A stretch of DNA of 64,000 nucleotides, taken from positions 1 to 64,000 of the forward strand of contig CALJLA010000068.1 in NCBI GenBank assembly GCA_937983055.1, in the 5' to 3' direction. Each line of letters begins with the position of its first letter. The stretch's first letter is position 1. The DNA comes from an uncultured Pseudomonadota bacterium (lineage in GTDB: Bacteria; Pseudomonadota; Gammaproteobacteria; Burkholderiales; Eutrophovitaceae). The position numbers were made by a program, and so were the translations under genes. The notes under the pieces were generated by a model. That model saw only the letters and a program-made list of their open reading frames with translations. It ran no database searches and was not told the DNA's origin. Below are positions 36,302 through 45,090 of the stretch, piece by piece.

Positions 36302-37555
36302 TCAGTCAAATAACGCGATTGGAAAGGCCGCCGTGTTGACGGTAGAGTCATCCTCCGAGGTGTCGGTCCAGGCGAACACGAGACGATCACCGTGGCGCAC
36401 CATTTGTGGAAACCCCGACGGCCGTGCGGCGCTGGTTTCAGCGATCACTTGCAGATCACCCAGGTCGCCGTCGCGGGATATTGACCGCGCGACCACCTCG
36501 CCTTGACCACGCGCGTCTTTGCGCAGCCAGCTGACCACGGCCTGGTTATCGGCTAGGAACTCAACGTCCACGCGCCCAATGGGCTGCTCGACATCGAGAT
36601 CGATGGGCGCGGAGAAGGTGGCCCCACCGTCCGTTGAACGGGCCATACGTACTTGAGCGGCGTTGTTGGCGGCGGTAAACCACGCAACGGCCACCGCGTC
36701 CCCGTTAGCGGTAATCGCCGGCCCGTTGACCGGACAACCGCTGATATCCCAGCCATCGTCGGCCACGGGCATGCCGGTTTGCCAGCTCCCGTCGACGTAC
36801 CGCGCGACATAGATATCGCGGATTTCGTCCTGGGTCCGATTCCGGTAGACGGTGACCGGCCCGTCTGCGGTCATGGCTATGTCCGTTTGGCAGCAGTCGC
36901 ACACCAGTTCATCGATCAGTTGGGGCTGAGTGACCACGGCAGCCGGTGTGATCAGGGCAGAGCGCAAGGTCATTCCGCCTGCCTGGGTGCCGTGGCCACC
37001 TTCGGTCATGTTGCGCCCGTCCAGCCAGATCGCACCGACGCCGTCCTCCCAGGGGAAAAGGCTCACGAAACCGTGCTCGGTGGCGGTGTCATCATCATGA
37101 GGCGTGATGGATTGATTCCAGGACCGACCCCCATCGTTGGAGAGGGCAACGGCGACATCGTACGCGTAGCTGCCACCGGGTCGCTTGACCAGCCAGTGGG
37201 CTGCCCAGAAATCGCGTGAAACGGGCGTCACGGACGGAAAGTCGGCCCAATTGACGAACCAGTTCGCGCCTTGTGCCACCGTCCGGGCAGGACCCCATTG
37301 ATCATCGGCGAGGATGGAATAGCGTAGTGCATGCTCGTCCCCCTCGGGTTCCAGCCAGCTCAGGACCAAGGTGTTGGCATCGGGGCTGTGCGCGAGGTGC
37401 GGTTCTGCGCTGCCGGGACCGGCCGGCGATGCGATGACCGTGACGGCCGGCGGTTCGCTGCAAGCGGTCAACGTATGGGCGGTAACAAGCAACCCAAGCA
37501 TTAGGCTCCAGGTAGGTTGGCAGTCTGCCTGGGCCAGGGGTCTGTTTTTTCTCAT
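36302..37555 (-). CDS. BNR-repeat (sialidase-like fold) lipoprotein
   Basis: A 417-residue exported protein with a lipoprotein-type signal ending LTACSEPP. It has BNR/Asp-box-like repeats (SNDGGRSW near 140, STDGGATF near 313), indicating a beta-propeller. A cysteine cluster CDCCQTD (near 217) and SGCPVNGPAI could bind metal or form disulfides. Sialidase activity is not supported; catalytic Arg triad motifs are not evident. Proteins of this sort occur in copper clusters but have no established role. The start is taken at the ATG at 37555. Confidence 0.65.
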   Translation of the reverse strand: MRKNRPLAQADCQPTWSLMLGLLVTAHTLTACSEPPAVTVIASPAGPGSAEPHLAHSPDANTLVLSWLEPEGDEHALRYSILADDQWGPARTVAQGANWFVNWADFPSVTPVSRDFWAAHWLVKRPGGSYAYDVAVALSNDGGRSWNQSITPHDDDTATEHGFVSLFPWEDGVGAIWLDGRNMTEGGHGTQAGGMTLRSALITPAAVVTQPQLIDELVCDCCQTDIAMTADGPVTVYRNRTQDEIRDIYVARYVDGSWQTGMPVADDGWDISGCPVNGPAITANGDAVAVAWFTAANNAAQVRMARSTDGGATFSAPIDLDVEQPIGRVDVEFLADNQAVVSWLRKDARGQGEVVARSISRDGDLGDLQVIAETSAARPSGFPQMVRHGDRLVFAWTDTSEDDSTVNTAAFPIALFD

Positions 37556-38197
37556 AAGGGTCTGGCTCTAAGGACTGGGATCGCGGTCATTTAGCAGGAT
37601 CACGTCCAGCATACAAGACATTAGCGACGGCGTGGGGCGCTCAGCGTCGCGCGGTTCTTCAGACTCGACGAGGCGGAGGTTGCTGCAGCAGTGGCGAACT
37701 GACGTCACCTGGCCCGTGTTCACCGGTACCCCGCCGGCGAGATTGCCCGTATGGCGAGCGTGTTCGAGCACGACGACATTGAACTCGGGACCAGTGCGTT
37801 ACTCCCAGAACGGTCGGCGCGGTTCAGTATTGCATGGGTCGGCACCAGTTGTCGGGTTATGCCAAAGTTTGACCTTGATGCGGGGTACAGGTTGTAGGCT
37901 GCCGCAAAAGGGTTCCTGGCTTGAAATCGACGAATCCACCCATCGACGACTGACACGCAGCGATCGATCGTCGTGCCAGCCGGGACGGACCAGGTAATCG
38001 GGCCACAGTATGATGGCACCTGGACAACCTGGAATCAGCTGGCGCCGCCCGGACGTGAATGACATGCGGGTGTCGTGCCCATTGGCACTAGTGACACGCA
38101 GCCCGCACAAACGAGGGTGTTCTCGCGGGCGGTTTGTGGTGCGGGGTGGAGGTCCCATGATCACGAATACAGCAGAACAACAACCGCGGAGAAGTCA
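37556..38197. other. Intergenic region holding one MerR-type promoter
   Basis: Between the lipoprotein gene start and the cytochrome c start no frame resembles a known protein; the longer open frames overlap on opposite strands and have no ribosome sites. The only recognisable element is the MerR-type promoter at 37869-37899, about 300 bp upstream of the cytochrome c start. Confidence 0.6.
37869..37899 (+). promoter_or_regulatory. MerR-type promoter upstream of cytochrome c
   Basis: TTGACC (37869-37874), 19 bp with GGGGTACAGGTT, GTAGGC (37894-37899). It is nearly identical to the copAB promoter at 29543. Confidence 0.75.
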
Positions 38198-38908
38198 ATG
38201 AAACTACTGATGACACTACTTGGTGTGATCGTGCTCATCGCCGTCGGAGCCATAGGGTTCGCGCATTCCGGCATCTATGATGTCAGCGCCAGCGCGTCTC
38301 ACAGTGGTCCTGTTAGCTGGCTGCTATCGACGACGTCACATGCCTCTATTAAACGACGCGCCGGCGCAGTGGACGTTCCGGATTTGACTGACGAATCACT
38401 CGTGCGCGCTGGCGTGAACGACTTTGATACGATGTGTGCGGGCTGTCATGGCGCCCCCGGTCGGGTACCCGAGGCGGTGGGTCAGGGTCTCAATCCACCG
38501 GCACCGGATCTAGCCGAATCCGCGGCGCATATGAGTTCCGCAGAGCTTTTCTGGGTCACAAAGCACGGCATCAAGATGACCGGCATGCCTGCTTGGGGGG
38601 CGACACACGACGATGACGCCTTGTGGCCGGTGGTCGCCTTCATGAGCTCACTTCCCGATCTTGACGCCGAAGGCTATCAGGCGCTCCTCGCCAGTGCGCA
38701 AGGGATGGGGCACCATGCGGCAGACGACAACGGCCCACATGCCCACGGTGAGAATGACTCCGTATCGCCGGCGGATGAGCACGACCATGGGGGTTCAACC
38801 ACCGAGCACAACCCCACCAGCGACGGTCACGACGATCACACCCACGACGAACCAATGGCTGATCAGACAGAGCCTCCAGATGATGACGGACACGACCATG
38901 AGCACTGA
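38198..38908 (+). CDS. Membrane-anchored cytochrome c with His-rich tail, copy 1
   Basis: A 236-residue protein with an N-terminal anchor (3-22), a class I cytochrome c domain with Cys80-Ala-Gly-Cys83-His84, the sixth-ligand candidate in KMTGMPAWG (near 128), and a His/Asp-rich C-terminal tail of about 60 residues (DHTHDEPMADQTEP, DGHDHEH) likely to bind metal. It is highly similar to the cytochrome at 47037. It may accept electrons in periplasmic copper oxidation; partner not shown. ATG 38198 was chosen because it precedes the signal-anchor directly. Expression is expected from the MerR-type promoter at 37869. Confidence 0.85.
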   Translation: MKLLMTLLGVIVLIAVGAIGFAHSGIYDVSASASHSGPVSWLLSTTSHASIKRRAGAVDVPDLTDESLVRAGVNDFDTMCAGCHGAPGRVPEAVGQGLNPPAPDLAESAAHMSSAELFWVTKHGIKMTGMPAWGATHDDDALWPVVAFMSSLPDLDAEGYQALLASAQGMGHHAADDNGPHAHGENDSVSPADEHDHGGSTTEHNPTSDGHDDHTHDEPMADQTEPPDDDGHDHEH

Positions 38909-39034
38909 CCGCCGGTTTGTGCCAAGCGGCTGGGCAATCTGACGCCGCCCGGTACCCGCCCGGTCCGCTCAAGACACAAAGCTTGATCGTGAAAGGCGCG
39001 CCGTTTCGATGACTTGTACAGCGAGAGGAAAAAG

Positions 39035-39424
39035 ATGAGTTACTATTTTGCGAAGATTCTGTCTGAGGAGCACTTTGACGACGTGGTTGCCCGCGTGACC
39101 GACGCTCTGCGGGACGAGGGATTTGGCATCCTGACCGAGATAGACGTTCGTGCCACGATGAAAAAGAAGCTCGACAAGGACGTCCACGACTACCGTATCC
39201 TTGGTGCTTGTAATCCGCCGCTGGCGTATCAGGCGCTACAGGCGGAGGACAAAATTGGCACCATGCTGCCCTGCAACGTCATCGTAAGAACAACCGACGA
39301 CGGCCATGTCGAGGTTGCTGCGGTCGATCCCGCAGCATCGATGCAGGCGGTCGACAATGCTGATCTGACGGCCATCGCAGAAACGGTTCGCGACAAGCTC
39401 AAACGCGTCATCAACGCACTCTAG
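39035..39424 (+). CDS. DUF302-domain protein
   Basis: A 129-residue cytoplasmic protein matching the DUF302 layout: VTDALRDEGFGILTEIDVRATMKKKL, then ILGACNPPLAYQALQAEDKIGTMLPCNVIV. Structurally such domains resemble small ligand-binding folds and are common next to thiol-redox and metal genes; no activity is established. ATG 39035 has AGAGGAAAAAG upstream. It follows the cytochrome c gene by 126 bp, probably in the same transcript. Confidence 0.85.
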   Translation: MSYYFAKILSEEHFDDVVARVTDALRDEGFGILTEIDVRATMKKKLDKDVHDYRILGACNPPLAYQALQAEDKIGTMLPCNVIVRTTDDGHVEVAAVDPAASMQAVDNADLTAIAETVRDKLKRVINAL

Positions 39425-39623
39425 CCGCGGTTACGGACGATCAGAAAAGCCGCAGGCCCTGCCGATCCCCAGTATTGTGAAGGCCTCTCAGCAATGCAGG
39501 CCCCATGTTGGCGGTTCTTCAGATATTACACCTGCGGCCCTGGCGGGAAATGCCAGTGACAATAGGTCGGTGACGTCGACGATGCATAGTACAGATGCTT
39601 GTTCTTTAGCGCGCCGTAGCCAT

Positions 39624-40280
39624 TCAATTCGTGTGTGGTTTGCTCGCGGTAAGCAATGTCAACGTGCCGAAAACGGTCGCAAACCTCGCTGTTTCATCCA
39701 CACTGTCTGCACCCGCTTCCTTGAGCATCGCCGCAATCCGGCCTTGGACGTTGTCGCGGGTATTGGCAAAACCATCCAAGACTCTGACGGGAAAGAATAG
39801 CAGGCGCATGAGCCAATTCTCCGGCGTGCCCCAGTCTGCGATGTGCAATTCGCCCCCGGGCGCCAGCACGCGCATGATCTCAATAAACGCTCGGCGTTTT
39901 CCGTCGCGCTGCAGATGATGGAAGAACAAACTGGACACCACGCGGTCGGCGAACGCGTCGTCAAACGGCAAGGCAGTGGCGTTGCCTTCGACCAATGTAA
40001 TATTGACAGCTGCTTTACGGGCCTTGACCTCGGCCAGCCGTAGAATGGCCGGATCTGCATCGAGCCCGATCACCTGCGCCGATGGATGCCGCTGTTTCAA
40101 GCGGATGGCAAGTGTGCCGGTACCACAGCCAACATCGATCACGGTTGCGTTCTCAGGTACCTGCGCGGCATCGATGAGCGCTTGCTTCACCGTTGAGTCG
40201 CGGGTGGTGAGTTGCACGATGGGATCGTAGAATCGCGTCAATGCCTTGAACCGGAGCGCGGGTATAAAGTCACCGGTCAT
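39624..40280 (-). CDS. Class I SAM-dependent methyltransferase, UbiE-like
   Basis: A 218-residue enzyme with VIDVGCGTGTLAIRL (SAM-binding motif I, about 47-61), DADPAILRLAEVKA, LPFDDAFADRVVSSLFFHHL and RVLAPGGELHIADWG, the motifs of UbiE/COQ5-like methyltransferases. The natural substrate is unknown; no arsenic-methyltransferase cysteines are present. The start at 40280 is preceded by AGGGGA. It stands alone, convergent with the DUF302 gene. Confidence 0.82.
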   Translation of the reverse strand: MTGDFIPALRFKALTRFYDPIVQLTTRDSTVKQALIDAAQVPENATVIDVGCGTGTLAIRLKQRHPSAQVIGLDADPAILRLAEVKARKAAVNITLVEGNATALPFDDAFADRVVSSLFFHHLQRDGKRRAFIEIMRVLAPGGELHIADWGTPENWLMRLLFFPVRVLDGFANTRDNVQGRIAAMLKEAGADSVDETARFATVFGTLTLLTASKPHTN

Positions 40281-40506
40281 ACCGAATCCCCTGATTGTTA
40301 CCAGGAAAGAGGGTATCGCACGGCGCCGACGGAGGCTTGTAACAACTGGCTGTATTCAAGATCTTTCACCCACTGGGTATCGCCGCCGGCCAAGCGACCT
40401 CCCGCCAAATTCCGGGCAGTTTCCAACCTGTCCGGGCTGGCGACTCTCGGCAGTTGCTTTACAACAATAATCTGCTGCAAGACGACGAAGTACTAGATAT
40501 CTCAAC

Positions 40507-40526
40507 AGACCCACGAGCGCGGGTCT
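40507..40526. repeat. 6-bp hairpin upstream of dmeF
   Basis: AGACCC and GGGTCT flank an 8-base loop about 57 bp upstream of the dmeF start. It may be an operator or a weak terminator; no T-run follows. Confidence 0.3.
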
Positions 40527-40582
40527 AGTGCTTGTTAGGATACGACTTCTGCTTTAATCAATGATCGAACAAAGGAAGGGCA

Positions 40583-41503
40583 GTGCACACTCATGATTTA
40601 GCCGCGTGGCAACACGACCATATCTTTCGACACGACGAAGAGAAGTCCGGTGAACGGCCCACCCTGTGGGTGGTGGTGCTAACGGCCATCATGATGGTGA
40701 TCGAGCTCGTCACCGGTGTGGCGTACGGATCCATGGCATTGCTCGCCGATGGCTTGCATATGGCTTCGCACACAACGGCGCTCGGTATCGCGCTGCTCGC
40801 CTATGTGCTCGCAAGACGGTTTGCAGCAGACCCCCGGTTTGCCTTTGGCGTTGGCAAGGTCAACAGCTTGGCCGGTTTCGCCAGTGCCGTATTACTTTTG
40901 GGGTTCGCTGGCATCATGGTGACGGAGAGCGTGAGCCGCTTCATTGCGCCGCGCGCGATCGCATTCGACCAGGCATTGATCGTTGCGGTCGTTGGTCTGG
41001 TCGTGAACGGAGTCAGCGCCTGGATACTGATGTCCACGCCACATGACCATGGTCATGGTGATTCGCACGACCACCATCATCATGACCACAATCTCCGAGC
41101 GGCATATTTGCATGTGATCGCGGACGCTCTGACATCCTTGCTGGCGATCGCCGCGCTCTTGGCCGGCAAGCACTGGGGCGCCAACTGGCTCGATCCCGCC
41201 ATGGGCATCGTCGGGGCGATACTGGTGGCGCGTTGGTCTCTTGGACTAATCCGCGAATCATCACGGGTACTCTTAGACCGACAAGCAGATGATGCTGTCT
41301 TGTCTTCCGTCCGGAGATCTGTCGAGGTCGAGTCGTCGGATCGAGTGACCGACCTACACGTTTGGCGGATTGGTCATGGGATCTACTCAATTGAACTGGC
41401 CGTGGTCAGCCACGATCCACAACCACCCGAACACTACAAAGGTCTGATCCCGTCTGCACTGAACGTAGTGCACGCTACGGTCGAAGTGCATCGGTGTTCG
41501 TAA
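40583..41503 (+). CDS. dmeF: Cation diffusion facilitator, DmeF-type Co/Ni exporter
   Basis: A 306-residue CDF transporter with six membrane segments. The N terminus MHTHDLAAWQHDHIF is the hallmark of the DmeF branch, which exports Co(II) and Ni(II). The metal site residues are in ADGLHMASHTTALG (helix II) and HVIADALTSLLAI (helix V), and a His/Asp loop (about 152-172) lies between helices IV and V. The start is GTG 40583 with GGAAGGG upstream. No dmeR repressor is adjacent. Iron or zinc specificity is possible, but the N-terminal signature favours cobalt/nickel. Confidence 0.87.
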   Translation: MHTHDLAAWQHDHIFRHDEEKSGERPTLWVVVLTAIMMVIELVTGVAYGSMALLADGLHMASHTTALGIALLAYVLARRFAADPRFAFGVGKVNSLAGFASAVLLLGFAGIMVTESVSRFIAPRAIAFDQALIVAVVGLVVNGVSAWILMSTPHDHGHGDSHDHHHHDHNLRAAYLHVIADALTSLLAIAALLAGKHWGANWLDPAMGIVGAILVARWSLGLIRESSRVLLDRQADDAVLSSVRRSVEVESSDRVTDLHVWRIGHGIYSIELAVVSHDPQPPEHYKGLIPSALNVVHATVEVHRCS

Positions 41504-41985
41504 CGAAGAACTTTCCGACATATTGTGAATTGGACGGCGCGACGGAAGCACTGCGGACCGCAACAAACCGAGCTGATCTCGTCTTCATCGCAGAAGCATA
41601 TGTTTCGGTCGCAGACACGCAGCACGCCTCTGCTCTATACATCACCCCACCAGTCGCACGGCCACGGCAAATCGAGCGGTGAGCAGCGAAAAGGTCGGCA
41701 CGGGCGGAAAGTAGCTAACCATCAACGGTGTTTAACGAAAGCGTTTCAAGTGCTGCGCCTCCAATTGGTCAGTTGGGTGCAGCGGGCCGACCGGACAATG
41801 ATGCACCTTCATCGGAATGGAGCGACAGGAATCTAAAGGGCATCAGGTCTGGCGACTGGGCATGGAAAATACTGGGACAGCTGACGGATCAACGCAGCGA
41901 TCTCGCCGCATACGCAACTCAACGGAACAACGGACCTCGTGACGTCTTCTGACCTTGCCTATCACCCGCCTGCCCTAGGGTACAG
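41504..41985. other. Non-coding stretch with operator-like remnant at its end
   Basis: No frame here resembles a protein. Towards the end (about 41951-41985) GACCTTGCC and TAGGGTACAGCT recall the two halves of a MerR-type promoter but are separated by too many bases. The stretch leads directly into the truncated merR at 41986. Confidence 0.5.
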
Positions 41986-42312
41986 CTGGATATCGTCGAT
42001 GCAGGGGCGATGCCTTGCGACAAGGTGAGATCGCTGGTCAAGCGACGCCTCGAGCGTGTGCGGGCCCGGATTGCCGAATTGCAGACGATGGAATCCCGAA
42101 TGGCCGATGCAGTCCAGCAGTGGCGGACCATTGACGACCCGGCAAGGCGCGACGACGAGTTGTGCCCGTTGATCGAAAGGGTTGAAGTGCGTGATTGCGG
42201 TGGCCCGGAGACCGGTCGCCGCGAAACGCGCCGCAACCCGAACCCGACCGCCTGCCATTGCGCGCGACCGGGAGCAGCGAGTCAGCCGGCCGAGTCCGGT
42301 CAGCGCTATTGA
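41986..42312 (+). pseudogene. Truncated MerR regulator lacking its DNA-binding domain
   Basis: From codon 41986 the frame reads LDIVDAGAMPCDKVRSLVKR and continues to a stop at 42312. It aligns with the dimerisation and effector part of the MerR at 28923 (ILETVDRGATPCDEVKSLVKR), sharing the cysteine, the CPLIERVEV motif and the terminal CHC. The helix-turn-helix half is missing. An ATG at 42010 could give a 100-residue protein, but with no good ribosome site. It is most likely a decayed copy of the regulator. A domain-only protein that pairs with the full-length regulators is a less likely alternative. Confidence 0.75.
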
Positions 42313-42383
42313 CGTTGCGCAACTCGTCGGAGCATGGACGGCCAATTACGAGTGTCGCGCAGCGTGTCATGCACAAAAAAAGC

Positions 42384-42414
42384 TTGACCTTCCCATAAGG
42401 GGAAGGTTTATCGT
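42384..42414 (+). promoter_or_regulatory. CueR-type promoter for cueR-copA
   Basis: TTGACC (42384-42389), 19-bp spacer TTCCCATAAGGGGAAGGTT, TATCGT (42409-42414). The dyad ACCTTCC...GGAAGGT is the classical CueR operator, distinct from the GTACAGGT type. Confidence 0.9.
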
Positions 42415-42454
42415 AATGCCTGCCCTACCAGGGCTTTTTCTGGAGGATCAGGCC

Positions 42455-42850
42455 ATGAACATTGGTCAGGCGGCGGCCGCCACCGGCGTTACCGCCAAGC
42501 GTATTCGTTATTACGAGCAGATCGGCCTCATCGAGCCGGCCGGGCGCACGGGCTCGGGTTACCGCCATTTCGACGAACGCGACCTGCACACCTTGCGCTT
42601 CATCCAGCGTGCGCGACATCTCGGCTTCCCGATGCCGAAGATCGCGAACCTGCTGGCGCTGTGGCGCGACCAGAATCGCAGCAGCGCCGACGTCAAGCGG
42701 CTGGCCAAGGAACACATTGCAGAACTCGAGCAAAAGATCGCCGAGCTGCAGTCAATGGTCGACACGCTGAAGCACCTGGCGCACCAGTGCAGCGGCGACG
42801 AGCGGCCCGATTGCCCGATCATCGCCGGCTTCGAAGGAGAACAATCATGA
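42455..42850 (+). CDS. cueR: CueR, copper-responsive MerR-family activator
   Basis: A 131-residue regulator starting at ATG 42455 (TGGAGGATC upstream). It has the MerR-family [24 protein letters not shown] and the Cu(I) ligands Cys112 and Cys120 ([10 protein letters not shown]). Ser77 sits where divalent-sensing relatives have cysteine, matching CueR monovalent selectivity. It is cotranscribed with copA (ATGA overlap) and should activate the operator at 42384. Confidence 0.94.
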   Translation: MNIGQAAAATGVTAKRIRYYEQIGLIEPAGRTGSGYRHFDERDLHTLRFIQRARHLGFPMPKIANLLALWRDQNRSSADVKRLAKEHIAELEQKIAELQSMVDTLKHLAHQCSGDERPDCPIIAGFEGEQS

Positions 42851-45069
42851 GCGCGACCTGGACCTGCCCGATGCACCCCGAGGTGCAGTCGGACAAACCG
42901 GGCTCCTGCCCCAAGTGCGGTATGGCGCTCGAGCGCGCCGATGTGCCGGTACGCAAGACGCAGTACACGTGCCCGATGCACCCGGAAATCGTTCGCGATC
43001 ATCCCGGCAGCTGCCCGATCTGCGGCATGGCGCTGGAACCGGTCGTCGCGAGCGCCGAGGAAGACACCAGCGAACTCGACGACATGACGCGGCGCTTCTG
43101 GGTCAGCGCAGTGCTGACCTTGCCGCTGTTCGTCTACGCGATGGCCGAGATCATCCCTGGCCACCCGCTGGAGCACCTGTTGCCGGGCGCGTGGCGCCAG
43201 TGGGCGCAACTCGCATTGGCAGCGCCCGTGGTGCTTTGGGGCGGTTGGCCGTTCTTCGTGCGTGGCTGGAACTCGGTTCGAACGATGAACCTGAACATGT
43301 TCACGCTGATTGCGCTCGGCGTCGGCGTCGCCTTTGTCTACTCGGTCGTCGCAGTCGCAATGCCGGGCATCTTTCCGCAGGCATTTCAGAATGCCGCGGG
43401 CGAGGTGGCCGTGTACTTCGAGGCGGCCGCCGTCATCACGACGCTGGTGTTGCTCGGCCAGGTGCTCGAACTGAGGGCTCGCAGCCAAACGTCGGGCGCG
43501 ATACGTGCGTTGCTCGAACTCGCGCCGCCAACCGCGCTCAGGATTTCACCCGATGGTAGCGAGCAGGAAGTATCGCTCGACGATCTCGCACCGGGTGACC
43601 GCCTGCGCGTCAAGCCGGGCGAGAAGGTTCCGGTCGACGGATCGGTCGTCGACGGTCACAGTTCTGTCGACGAGTCGATGGTCAGTGGTGAGCCTATTCC
43701 GGTCGAGAAGCGTGCGGGCGACAAGCTTATCGGCGGTACCGTCAACGGGACCGGCAGCCTCATCATGGAGGTTACCCGGGTCGGGGACGATACCTTGTTG
43801 TCACAGATCGTGCGCATGGTCGCCGAAGCGCAGCGCAGCCGGGCACCGATTCAGAAGCTGGCCGATCTCGTTGCGGCGTGGTTTGTACCGGCCGTCGTCG
43901 TCATCGCGATCATTACGTTCATCGTCTGGTCGATCTGGGGGCCCGCGCCCGCGATGGCTTACGCCATCGTCAACGCCGTTGCGGTTCTGATCATTGCCTG
44001 TCCCTGTGCGCTCGGCCTCGCCACACCGATGTCGATCATGGTCGGTACCGGCAAAGGTGCGCAGAACGGTATCCTGATCAAGAATGCCGAAGCACTCGAG
44101 ACCTTCGAGAAGGTGGACACCGTCGTCGTCGACAAGACAGGTACGCTGACGGAGGGCCGGCCGAAGCTGGTCATGGTCGAAGCGGCCGGTGGGCACGACG
44201 AGAATGAAATGTTGCGCCTCGTCGCATCTGTCGAGCGAGCCAGCGAACACCCGCTGGCCGAGGCCATCGTCGAGGGCGCCGCGGCTCGATCACTGGAGAT
44301 CGCGTCCGCCAGCGACTTCGAATCGGTAACCGGCGAAGGCGTCAAGGCCCAAGTTGGCGGCGCCGCCGTTGCAATCGGCAACAGCAAGTTTATGAAGCGG
44401 CTCGGCGCCGAGGATTTCGCGCTCGCGGACGCCGCCGAAAAGCACCGTGCCGACGGTCAAACGGTCATGTTCGTCGCAATCGACGGCAGGCCTGCCGGCA
44501 TCGTTGGCGTGGCCGACCCGATCAAGGAGTCGACGCCGGAGGCCATACGCATGCTGCACCAGGCCGGCCTCAAGGTCGTGATGTTGACAGGCGACAGTCG
44601 TGGCACCGCCGAAGCCGTTGCACGCCAGATCGGCATCGACGAGGTGCATGCCGACGTCTCGCCGGAGGACAAGAATCGCGTCGTCCGCGAACTGCAGGCA
44701 GCCGGCTCTGTCGTCGCCATGGCTGGCGACGGCATCAACGACGCGCCGGCACTCGCACAAGCTGACGTTGGCATAGCGATGGGTACGGGTACCGATGTCG
44801 CAATGGAAAGCGCCGGCGTCACGCTCGTGCGCGGCGACCTGATGGGCGTCGCCAGGGCACGTTTGCTGAGCCGGGCAACCATGCGCAATATTCGAGAGAA
44901 TCTTTTTTTCGCGTTCGCGTACAACACCGCCGGTGTGCCGATTGCGGCAGGCGTGCTGTACCCGGTCTTCGGATTGCTGCTGAGCCCGATGATTGCCGCC
45001 GCGGCGATGAGCCTGAGCTCGGTCTCGGTCATCGGCAACGCGCTTCGTCTGCGCAGGTTGAAGTTGTAG
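42847..45069 (+). CDS. copA: Cu(I)-exporting P1B-type ATPase with two N-terminal metal-binding domains
   Basis: A 740-residue ATPase. Two heavy-metal-binding modules open the protein ([10 protein letters not shown]...CPKCGM, 4-27, and YTCPMHPEI...CPICGM, 40-62) in place of HMA domains. The membrane Cu site is Cys385-Pro-Cys387 ([11 protein letters not shown]), Asp429 in DKTGTLT is phosphorylated, and [16 protein letters not shown] is intact. The expected function is inner-membrane Cu(I) export to the periplasm. ATG 42847 overlaps the cueR stop. Contrast with the CPD-type ATPase at 10474. Confidence 0.94.
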   Translation: MSATWTCPMHPEVQSDKPGSCPKCGMALERADVPVRKTQYTCPMHPEIVRDHPGSCPICGMALEPVVASAEEDTSELDDMTRRFWVSAVLTLPLFVYAMAEIIPGHPLEHLLPGAWRQWAQLALAAPVVLWGGWPFFVRGWNSVRTMNLNMFTLIALGVGVAFVYSVVAVAMPGIFPQAFQNAAGEVAVYFEAAAVITTLVLLGQVLELRARSQTSGAIRALLELAPPTALRISPDGSEQEVSLDDLAPGDRLRVKPGEKVPVDGSVVDGHSSVDESMVSGEPIPVEKRAGDKLIGGTVNGTGSLIMEVTRVGDDTLLSQIVRMVAEAQRSRAPIQKLADLVAAWFVPAVVVIAIITFIVWSIWGPAPAMAYAIVNAVAVLIIACPCALGLATPMSIMVGTGKGAQNGILIKNAEALETFEKVDTVVVDKTGTLTEGRPKLVMVEAAGGHDENEMLRLVASVERASEHPLAEAIVEGAAARSLEIASASDFESVTGEGVKAQVGGAAVAIGNSKFMKRLGAEDFALADAAEKHRADGQTVMFVAIDGRPAGIVGVADPIKESTPEAIRMLHQAGLKVVMLTGDSRGTAEAVARQIGIDEVHADVSPEDKNRVVRELQAAGSVVAMAGDGINDAPALAQADVGIAMGTGTDVAMESAGVTLVRGDLMGVARARLLSRATMRNIRENLFFAFAYNTAGVPIAAGVLYPVFGLLLSPMIAAAAMSLSSVSVIGNALRLRRLKL

Positions 45070-45090
45070 CCGGAATAAAGAGACAGGAAT

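Noticed and set aside
37632..38019. Overlapping open frames on both strands upstream of the cytochrome c gene
   Set aside because: No similarity to known proteins, no ribosome sites, and they overlap the MerR-type promoter.
42661..42846. An upstream extension of the copper ATPase frame into cueR
   Set aside because: It is the alternate frame of cueR; the ATG at 42847 starts the first metal-binding module and overlaps the cueR stop as expected.
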